Shown: positions 12,664 to 18,047 of the stretch, one piece after another | Numbering within the stretch: the first letter of the stretch is position 1 | Layout: each line of letters begins with the position of its first letter | Assembly: GCA_000435175.1 (NCBI GenBank) | Contig: FR880005.1 | Span: 1 to 18,047, forward strand | From: Clostridium sp. CAG:245 | Lineage (GTDB): Bacteria > Bacillota > Clostridia > TANB77 > CAG-508 | Length of the DNA: 18,047 nt | Direction of reading: 5' to 3' | Program-made: the position numbers and the translations under genes | The notes under the pieces: generated by a model | Seen by the model: only the letters and a program-made list of their open reading frames with translations | The model's database searches: none | What the model was told of the DNA's origin: nothing

Positions 12664-15261
12664 TTATTTATTCATATTTTGAATTTTCTTATAATTCTGA
12701 ATTGCTATTGCATATAGCACCATCAATATTACAATAACTATTCCATATTCTATCGGCAATCTTTGCAAATCGAAAATTATTGCTATGTTTGTGAAGCAAA
12801 TAATAAGAGTTAAGACTATTATAGACATCGTTGAAATTATTAGTTGTTTTGATGGTTTGCTCTGGATAAATGGTATTTTCGAGGTTCTCATTAAATGAAT
12901 TATTACTGTTTGAGATATTATTCCATATGCAAACCAACCAGTCTGGAATAATGTTGATTTTTCTGTTGTGTTAAATTTCATTATAAACCACAATGCTAAG
13001 AAGCACAGCAAATCGAATATAGTGCTAATCGTTCCAAATATAAACATGTTTTTCTTTATTTCGCTAGTATTCCATTTTTTCGGGTTTAGCAAATATTCTG
13101 TATCTACATTGTCAAACGGCATTCCTATTTGTGCAAAGTCGTTTAGTAAATTTTGTATTAATATGTGCACTGGAAGCATTGGCAAAAATGGAAGAGCTAA
13201 GCTGGCAATTATTATAGAAAGCATGTTTCCAAAGTTTCCACTCGTAGCCATTTTTATATATTTTAATATATTTGTAAATGTCTTTCTGCCTATTATAACT
13301 CCCTTTTCAAGTACATTTAAATCTTTTTCTAGTAGAATTATGTCTGCGGTTTCTTTAGCAATATCAACCGCCGTATCTACCGATATTCCAACATCTGACT
13401 GTTTTAATGGTGGGCTATCGTTTATTCCGTCTCCCATGTAACCTACTGTATTACCTTGTTCTTGATAAATTCTTACAATTCTTTGTTTCTGAAGTGGTGA
13501 AAGTTTAGAATATAGATGACAATTTACCGATTTTTCTTTTAGTTCTTCATCAGTCATTTCCTCTATTTCTTTTCCAGTTAATCTGTCTTCTGTTGATATA
13601 TTTACCTTTTTGCAAACGTTTACCGCAACACCTTCGCTATCTCCTGTTAAAACAATTGTATCTACACCATGTTTTTTTAGAGCTTCGATTGCTTGTTTTG
13701 CACTTTCTTTTGGCGGGTCTAGAAATCCTACAAATCCTATCAACACCATGTCTTTTTCGTCATTTATTCCAAACGTTTCTACTCCATGTATATCATTTTT
13801 TTGAGCTACTGCAACTATTCTTAGCCCTTCTTTATTGTATTTTTCATATGTTTCATATGCTTTATTTTTTAATTTTTCTGTAAATTCTACTGCCTCTCCA
13901 TTTATGTCGATATATGAACAAATACACATAATCTCGTCTACTGCACCTTTTGTTATTAGTTGCCTCTTTCCCATCTGATCTTTTAAAACCACGCTCATTC
14001 TTCTGCGTGAAAAGTCAAATGGAATTTCATCTTCACGTGTGTATGTTTCTTTGTAAATATTCATGTTTTCTTTTTCGGCTCTCGATATAATTGCTACATC
14101 TATCAAATTTTTTAGTCCAGTCTGAAAATAGCTGTTTAAAAAAGCATGCTTCAAAACTCTTTGACTCTCATTTCCTTCTAAGTCCATATATCTTTCTAGT
14201 ACAATCTCGTCCTCTGTAAGAGTTCCAGTCTTGTCTGTACAAAGAATATTCATCTCTCCGAATGTTTGTATAGCACTCAATCTTTTTACAATGGTCTTAT
14301 TCTTAGACATCTCTATTGCTCCATTTGCAAGCGTAGAAGTCATTATTACTGGCAGCATTTCTGGTGTAAGCCCTACCGCGATTGTTATTGCAAAAATTAA
14401 AGCCTCCCACCAGTTACCCTTTGTGAAAAAGTTTATTGCAAATATCACGGGTATCATTATTACCATAAATTTTATTAAAAGCTTGCTAACACTATCTACT
14501 CCTCTTTCGAAGCTATTCTGCTCACTCGTATTATATATAGACTTTGCCATATTTCCAAAATATGTGTTACATCCTATTGCAAGCACAACTGCCGTTGCAC
14601 GTCCGCTAACAATATTTGTTCCAGTAAATCCAATATTAGATAAATGAGTTAATTCTGCGTCTTTTTCTCTTAACGCAGAAAACTTTTCTACAGGATTAGA
14701 TTCTCCTGTTAATGAAGCTTGGTCAATAAACAAATCCTTGGTTTCTAGAAATCTCACATCTCCCGGAATCATGTCTCCAGAAGAAAGTTTTAGAATATCA
14801 CCAGGCACAATATCCTCAACATCAACCGTATTGGGAAGTTCATCTCTTATTACATCTATTTTATTTGTAATAAGCCTTTTTAATTTTTGTGCCGCTTTAT
14901 TCGAATTTGTCTGCTGAAAAAAAGATATCATCGCAGAAATAAAAACCGTACTAATAATCAGTGTAAAAGTTAGATAATCTTTATTTGTAGCAAATACTAC
15001 ATCTGTAAAAAAAGTAACTATTGCAACTATTATTAGCACGATATTAAATGGATTTATAAAGGCCTCTTTCAGCCTCTTAAATGTGGTATTGTTGTTATTT
15101 ATATCAATTATATTTTTGCCATATTCTTCTTGTTTCTCATCTATTATTATACAGCTAAGTCCATTTTCTAATGTATCAAGTTCATGTAAAATTTCATCAT
15201 TGTTCATCTGGCTGTATTTCTTTAAATTCTGTTCAATTGCATTAATTTTATCTGTATTCAT
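12664..15261 (-). CDS. mgtA: Mg2+-transporting P-type ATPase (type IIIB), MgtA-like
   Basis: MgtA imports Mg2+ across the membrane using ATP. Counting from the chosen start (865 residues), the motifs are: SLTGES (actuator), VGLTPEMLP in the ion-binding helix, CTDKTGT with the phosphorylated Asp343, KGA in the nucleotide domain, VLTGDSEG, and GDGINDSPPLKQSDVGISVD at the hinge. This last pattern is typical of MgtA/MgtB. About ten membrane helices fit the family, and the length is near the usual 900. A longer frame reaches 15375 but its first 38 codons run across the terminator at 15348-15376 and lack family similarity, so I start at MNTDKINAIEQ. A GAGGAG lies about 17 bases upstream of this ATG, which is too far for a normal site. 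The start therefore stays uncertain. Confidence 0.93.
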   Translation of the reverse strand: MNTDKINAIEQNLKKYSQMNNDEILHELDTLENGLSCIIIDEKQEEYGKNIIDINNNNTTFKRLKEAFINPFNIVLIIVAIVTFFTDVVFATNKDYLTFTLIISTVFISAMISFFQQTNSNKAAQKLKRLITNKIDVIRDELPNTVDVEDIVPGDILKLSSGDMIPGDVRFLETKDLFIDQASLTGESNPVEKFSALREKDAELTHLSNIGFTGTNIVSGRATAVVLAIGCNTYFGNMAKSIYNTSEQNSFERGVDSVSKLLIKFMVIMIPVIFAINFFTKGNWWEALIFAITIAVGLTPEMLPVIMTSTLANGAIEMSKNKTIVKRLSAIQTFGEMNILCTDKTGTLTEDEIVLERYMDLEGNESQRVLKHAFLNSYFQTGLKNLIDVAIISRAEKENMNIYKETYTREDEIPFDFSRRRMSVVLKDQMGKRQLITKGAVDEIMCICSYIDINGEAVEFTEKLKNKAYETYEKYNKEGLRIVAVAQKNDIHGVETFGINDEKDMVLIGFVGFLDPPKESAKQAIEALKKHGVDTIVLTGDSEGVAVNVCKKVNISTEDRLTGKEIEEMTDEELKEKSVNCHLYSKLSPLQKQRIVRIYQEQGNTVGYMGDGINDSPPLKQSDVGISVDTAVDIAKETADIILLEKDLNVLEKGVIIGRKTFTNILKYIKMATSGNFGNMLSIIIASLALPFLPMLPVHILIQNLLNDFAQIGMPFDNVDTEYLLNPKKWNTSEIKKNMFIFGTISTIFDLLCFLALWFIMKFNTTEKSTLFQTGWFAYGIISQTVIIHLMRTSKIPFIQSKPSKQLIISTMSIIVLTLIICFTNIAIIFDLQRLPIEYGIVIVILMVLYAIAIQNYKKIQNMNK

Positions 15262-15347
15262 TAGCTTTAAATGTGAATTCTCCTCATATAAAATACTAAT
15301 AAATATTATGGTAATTTTAACGAAATTTATTACAATTTTAAAAACAG

Positions 15348-15376
15348 AATGAACCCTCATTTTTTGAGAGTTCATT
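15348..15376 (-). terminator. Bidirectional terminator of the transketolase-tail gene
   Basis: AATGAAC/GTTCATT and CTCA/TGAG form a stem of 11 pairs with one mismatch around a T5 loop. The minus-strand tail is CTGTTTTTAAAA and the plus-strand tail TTTCTTTTTATTT. It ends the 72-codon gene and separates it from mgtA. Confidence 0.75.
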
Positions 15377-15383
15377 TTTCTTT

Positions 15384-15602
15384 TTATTTAACAAATTCTT
15401 TTATTTCATTAAATAGGTTTTCAACTGACATTCCATTTTCGGCTAGTAATTCTTCTGCTACGAAGTCTGTATGGAATGCTTTTGAAATTCCATAATTTTT
15501 AACTAGCATCTCATCCATGCCATAGAAAGATGCAATGTTTTGGCCATATCCACCCATTACTTCTCCATCTTCGATAGTCATAACTAATATTTTACTAATC
15601 AT
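15384..15602 (-). CDS. Stand-alone transketolase/DXS C-terminal-like protein, 72 residues
   Basis: The sequence matches the last domain of transketolase-type enzymes such as 1-deoxyxylulose-5-phosphate synthase: ILVMTIEDGEVMGGYGQNIA corresponds to the vvTvEdg-GGfGs strand-turn, and KNYGISKAFHTDFVAEELL with NGMSVENLFNEIKEF to the usual G-p-d-F...eLl...Gls.e.i end. Only about the last tenth of a full enzyme is present, with no thiamine-diphosphate domains, so no catalytic activity is expected. Yet the gene looks complete: GGAGGAAA before the ATG, a perfect promoter, and its own terminator. This argues for a maintained small protein. A remnant that happens to lie behind a promoter is the alternative. 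Confidence 0.65.
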   Translation of the reverse strand: MISKILVMTIEDGEVMGGYGQNIASFYGMDEMLVKNYGISKAFHTDFVAEELLAENGMSVENLFNEIKEFVK

Positions 15603-15661
15603 GGGATTTCCTCCATTTTCAATGTGCCAAAATATAAATATACAACAACTTGTACCAATAT

Positions 15662-15690
15662 ATTATATCACTATTGTCAAATTATGTCAA
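15662..15690 (-). promoter_or_regulatory. Perfect consensus promoter nested in the end of the MYG1 gene
   Basis: Minus strand TTGACA (15685-15690), 17 bases, TATAAT (15662-15667). The -35 box is made by the last two sense codons (TTG ACA) of the MYG1-like gene, and the spacer begins with its stop. The leader to the next ATG is about 50 bases. Confidence 0.85.
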
Positions 15691-16551
15691 TTCAACAACT
15701 TTTATAGCTGATTCTACGCTACTTGTTATGCATAGTTTTCTATTAGAGTGGCAATATAGTACACCGTTTACTTTATATTCATTATAAAATTCTTTTTCCG
15801 ACAAGTTTGTCCATTCTTTAGGAAATTCTTTGCGACCTAAGACCGTCCTTACTTCATATCCATTTCTCTTTGATGGATAAATTACAAATTTAATCTTCTC
15901 TTCACTATCATGTTTTATTATAAAATCATTATAAGGAACATACTTATCTAGAACAATATATTCACAATTTTTAATTTTCAAACTACTAAGATATATATCT
16001 GCATCAATTTCAGACAATATATTATTTATTTCATTATCAAATATTATTACAGCAAATTTAACCGCTTTTTTAAATCTTTCATCTGGATTATCTTCTGAAT
16101 TCCATGTTGGATTAAATCCTTCTATTATATTTGATATTAAATAATTTTTTAGACAATCAGACTCAATTTGGAAATTATCTATTTTGTCAATTGTTTCTAC
16201 AAGTAGCTGATCAAATTTTTTCCATGCAAATTCAATATTTTTGCAATGTATTTTTTCTAAATATTTCCTTCCGTATTCTTTCCAAAGCAACCCAAAAGAA
16301 GAATATTTCACGTTATCTTCTCGCGTAAGTGCATTGCTTTGATGATGATCAAATTTTCCTTTTCCTATATCATATATTATCTTATCTTCCATCTTCATGT
16401 TTTCTGGGACATCAGGAACTCTCGCTACTTTTATATTATCAAAAACCTTCATTAATAAAACCGTGGAAAACACTTCATCGACATGAAATTTACCATTATG
16501 TGTTATTGCATTTGCATTATTCATATTATTAACAATTTTTAATTTTTCCAT
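15682..16551 (-). CDS. MYG1 (UPF0160) family metal-dependent hydrolase
   Basis: MYG1 proteins are DHH-like metal phosphoesterases; the eukaryotic member is an RNA exonuclease. Family motifs are clear: ITHNGKFHVDEVFSTVLL (16-33), YDIGKGKFDHHQ (60-71) with the Asp and DHH residues, YSSFGLLWKEYG, and the late block VRTVLGRKEFPKEWTNL with the terminal substrate-binding part (VNGVLYCHSNRKLCIT). It is 289 residues, somewhat under the usual 300-330. AGGA sits ten bases before the ATG. A weak TATAAT (16577-16582) lies upstream, close after the terminator of the neighbouring operon. What the bacterial enzyme cleaves is not known; nuclease activity is inferred from the family. Confidence 0.9.
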   Translation of the reverse strand: MEKLKIVNNMNNANAITHNGKFHVDEVFSTVLLMKVFDNIKVARVPDVPENMKMEDKIIYDIGKGKFDHHQSNALTREDNVKYSSFGLLWKEYGRKYLEKIHCKNIEFAWKKFDQLLVETIDKIDNFQIESDCLKNYLISNIIEGFNPTWNSEDNPDERFKKAVKFAVIIFDNEINNILSEIDADIYLSSLKIKNCEYIVLDKYVPYNDFIIKHDSEEKIKFVIYPSKRNGYEVRTVLGRKEFPKEWTNLSEKEFYNEYKVNGVLYCHSNRKLCITSSVESAIKVVELT

Positions 16552-16603
16552 TTTATTTGTTTCCTTTTATAAATCCATTATATAATCAAATTATTTATAA
16601 CAT

Positions 16604-16632
16604 AAAAATAGGTAATTATCAACTAATTACCT
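16604..16632 (-). terminator. Terminator of the HAD/Nudix-like operon
   Basis: Minus strand: AGGTAATTA pairs perfectly with TAATTACCT around a 5-base loop, followed by ATTTTTATG. It lies directly after the Nudix-like gene. Confidence 0.8.
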
Positions 16633-16639
16633 GCCTTTA

Positions 16640-16987
16640 TTATTTAATGTTATAAAACTCTTCTATAAATTTTATAATGTCTCCATTGTTTTCTTTTACT
16701 TTTTCTTTTTGCAATAATTCATTTAAAGAAAAATATTCTCCATCTATCTCCTTATCTACTTCATAAAAATAATGATGATATGTCCTTGTTTCTTTATTTG
16801 GTATTGAATATTTTTCATGTACTTTATCAAACAAATATTTCACGTTATTCGTGTTATATTTGTTCTTTATTTCTTCAATGTCATTTCCTTTAATATTTGG
16901 AAATAAATACATTCCCCATCTTTCATCAAAATAATTTAAATATTTATCTCCTCTTTTTATCAATATAATTGAATGAACATGTTCCAT
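16640..16987 (-). CDS. Nudix-fold-like protein without a Nudix box
   Basis: The N-terminal strands (HSIILIKRGDKYLNYFDERWGMYLFPNIKG) read like the start of a Nudix domain: a hydrophobic strand, a charged turn, then W-x-x-x-x-F-P-x-x-K-G. The catalytic box G-x5-E-x7-REUxEE should follow, but the sequence has NDIEEIKNKYNTNNVKYLFD and lacks the RE..EE glutamates. Later parts (TRTYHHYFYEVDKE and EYFSLNELL) fit the family's C-terminal strand and helix. It may be a non-hydrolytic binding protein or a different fold. The ribosome site AGGAGG is excellent, and it starts 18 bases after the HAD gene, in the same operon. At 115 residues it is slightly short for the family. Confidence 0.6.
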   Translation of the reverse strand: MEHVHSIILIKRGDKYLNYFDERWGMYLFPNIKGNDIEEIKNKYNTNNVKYLFDKVHEKYSIPNKETRTYHHYFYEVDKEIDGEYFSLNELLQKEKVKENNGDIIKFIEEFYNIK

Positions 16988-17005
16988 TATCTTTCCTCCT
17001 ACAAA

Positions 17006-17482
17006 TTACCTTTCAAAATCTTCCTTTACTCTTCCAAATCTTTTTATTATTGTATCTATATCTTTTTGTGTTAATCCTTCTCCAAGTCCTCGTCCATTTG
17101 CATCTGATACCTTTACTAAATGTCTAAGCATTTCTTTATCAAATGAATCGTAAATTTCATCGTCCAATATGATATAATCTTCTACTCTATTATGCTCTAA
17201 AAGCCACTGTTTTATTTCGAGTCCCCTCTCCCAATTAATAAACGGTGTCACATCAAAGTAAATTTCATATTTTGCTAATAGCTCCCTTAGTGGCCCAATA
17301 TCGTTTGAATTTCTCCATGAGGAAGTTAAAACAGTTTTTGCACCTGTTTCGTCAATCGCTTTTTTTAATAATTTAACCTTGTCTATATCTATGTGTCTTT
17401 CTATTCCTTGCGTATTTTTTGCTCTATCTATATATTCGTCTGAATTTAAGACTCCATCTATGTCTAAAAAAATAACTTTCAA
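17006..17482 (-). CDS. HAD-family phosphatase, HAD-SAK type, TTG start
   Basis: Residues 4-12 (IFLDIDGVL) hold the HAD nucleophile D7 and acid D9. The TSSWRNSND block (53-61) replaces the usual motif II Ser/Thr and, together with ILDDE (106-110, motif IV acids), is typical of the HAD domain found in Swiss-army-knife RNA-repair proteins (HAD_SAK). Stand-alone forms are common in phages and bacteria and may act as polynucleotide 3'/5' phosphatases. The start codon is TTG, chosen because GGAG lies seven bases upstream and the Asp motif would otherwise be lost. It leads a two-gene operon with the Nudix-like protein. It has 158 residues, normal for the group. Confidence 0.85.
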   Translation of the reverse strand: MKVIFLDIDGVLNSDEYIDRAKNTQGIERHIDIDKVKLLKKAIDETGAKTVLTSSWRNSNDIGPLRELLAKYEIYFDVTPFINWERGLEIKQWLLEHNRVEDYIILDDEIYDSFDKEMLRHLVKVSDANGRGLGEGLTQKDIDTIIKRFGRVKEDFER

Positions 17483-17521
17483 TATATTTCTCCAGTTTTA
17501 ATATCTTAATTTTATGCCACA

Positions 17522-17550
17522 ATTATATCGTAATTGATAATCAATTTCAA
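17522..17550 (-). promoter_or_regulatory. Promoter of the HAD/Nudix-like operon with a palindromic operator
   Basis: Minus strand TTGAAA (17545-17550), 17 bases, TATAAT (17522-17527). A perfect palindrome, AATTGAT-A-ATCAATT (17532-17546), fills the spacer, the usual place for a repressor. The repressor is unknown. Confidence 0.75.
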
Positions 17551-17565
17551 TATTTATATATATAA

Positions 17566-17609
17566 AAAATTGACACCACACTTTCGTTCAAAAGTACGAT
17601 GTCGATTTT
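17566..17609 (-). terminator. Terminator of the Tyr/Glu-rich gene
   Basis: Minus strand AAAATCGACA pairs with TGTCAATTTT (one mismatch), an inner ACTTT/AAAGT stem closes the middle, and six T follow. A second small hairpin (TAAGCCT/AGGCTTA, 17614-17635) lies before it without a U-tract. Confidence 0.7.
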
Positions 17610-17638
17610 GTTTTAAGCCTTTAGTATAAGGCTTATTG

Positions 17639-18047
17639 TTAGTCCACTAATGTTGCTGTACCAGTTTTATAAATTTTTACTTTAACAGTCTGCCCATTTT
17701 CAAGAGCATTCCATTTTTCAAAATTCACACTGATTTCAAGAGTCCTTTTTTCTTTTTCGTCAGATATGCCAGAAATTTTGTACTCTTCATTTCTTTTTGA
17801 AACTCTCTCATCATAATTAAGTTTCACTTCGCCCCAGTAAGGTTCCTTATCGTTCCCACTTGTGTTTACAGACCTTTCGTAAACGTATCTATCAATGTCG
17901 TAATAATATTTCATTGCATAAACAGGCTCGTCACGATATATGGGCTCTTGGTATTCTTCAGTTTCATAATAAGTCTCATATACAGGAGTACTTATTGTTT
18001 CTTCCTCAAAATAGCCGTTTCCCATGTCTATTAATGTAGTACTAGAG
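17639..18047 (-). CDS. C-terminal part of an unrecognised Tyr/Glu-rich protein (cut by window edge)
   Basis: The frame is open to the right edge, and the first ATG (18023-18025) has no ribosome site before it, so the gene most likely starts beyond the window. The visible 136 codons begin SSTTLIDMGNG. A run of Tyr/Glu repeats follows (PVYETYYETEEYQEPIYR, then DEPVYAMKYYY) with about three E-P-V/I-Y or P-V-Y-E units spaced about ten residues apart. A YYYDIDRYVYERSVNT segment, PYWGEVKLNYDERVSKR and a final short beta-strand region (GQTVKVKIYKTGTATL) come next. I have no family name for it. Repeats of this kind suggest a binding or coat-like role, but that is a guess. Confidence 0.6.
   Translation of the reverse strand, partial: SSTTLIDMGNGYFEEETISTPVYETYYETEEYQEPIYRDEPVYAMKYYYDIDRYVYERSVNTSGNDKEPYWGEVKLNYDERVSKRNEEYKISGISDEKEKRTLEISVNFEKWNALENGQTVKVKIYKTGTATLVD

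Noticed and set aside
12968..13441. Plus-strand ORF of 157 codons opposite mgtA
   Set aside because: Antisense to a clear P-type ATPase with all motifs; no ribosome site or family resemblance.
15262..15347. Mg2+ riboswitch (M-box) upstream of mgtA
   Set aside because: The leader between the terminator and the start is under 90 bases, too short for the M-box, and shows none of its conserved stems.
15262..15375. 38-codon N-terminal extension of MgtA
   Set aside because: It runs through a bidirectional terminator, has no ribosome site, and does not resemble MgtA N-termini.
1..18047. Insertion sequence, prophage or CRISPR content
   Set aside because: No transposase, integrase, att-like direct repeats, phage structural genes or regularly spaced repeats were seen; the RhuM-Fic and HAD genes alone do not prove a mobile element.

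Overview
The window is AT-rich (very roughly a quarter to a third G+C by eye) and reads as the chromosome of an anaerobic, Gram-positive, Clostridia-like Firmicute. The signs are AGGAGG-type ribosome sites, sigma-A promoters of the TTGACA-17-TATAAT type, short U-tailed hairpin terminators, a rubrerythrin start, and close Clostridia-type family members. Almost every gene is on the minus strand. The one clear plus-strand gene is broken.

Region 1 (1-3480) is accessory and envelope-like. It holds the 5' end of rubrerythrin behind a good promoter, a small membrane protein, a PAP2 phosphatase coupled to a DUF3592 membrane protein, an anchored protein of unknown function, and a Phd/YefM antitoxin with no visible toxin. 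Two decayed gene tails (606-746 and 2130-2329) lie between them.

Region 2 (3484-8500) is metabolic. A promoter at 7068-7096 appears to drive five genes in a row: cytidine deaminase, MazG-like pyrophosphatase, Ham1/RdgB-like pyrophosphatase, and the ATPase and permease of an ABC-2 (NatAB/YhaQP-like) exporter. The first three act on non-canonical or surplus nucleotides, so this looks like a nucleotide clean-up operon joined to an exporter. Upstream is a compact GH77 4-alpha-glucanotransferase (MalQ) whose start overlaps the stop of a small upstream reading frame.

Region 3 (8629-10480) has a plus-strand surface-protein pseudogene (signal peptide, Gly/Val-rich repeats, Big_2 domain, membrane tail) with several stops and frameshifts. 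Facing it is a RhuM-Fic/Doc fusion with a perfect consensus promoter and an array of GTTC/GAAC half-sites in its leader.

Region 4 (10500-15380) holds a membrane-anchored alpha/beta hydrolase, a SanA/DUF218 envelope protein, and a type IIIB Mg2+ P-type ATPase (MgtA), each with its own terminator.

Region 5 (15384-18047) holds a 72-residue stand-alone transketolase/DXS C-terminal-like protein with a perfect promoter and its own terminator, a MYG1 (UPF0160) DHH-like protein, a two-gene operon of a HAD-SAK-type phosphatase (TTG start) and a Nudix-like protein without a Nudix box, and the 3' part of a Tyr/Glu-rich protein cut by the window edge.

No rRNA, tRNA, CRISPR array, insertion sequence or origin was recognised. 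The least ordinary items are the solo transketolase-tail gene, the HAD-SAK/Nudix-like/MYG1 neighbourhood, the clean-up operon with its exporter, and the RhuM-Fic operator array. None of these amounts to proof of a new system.
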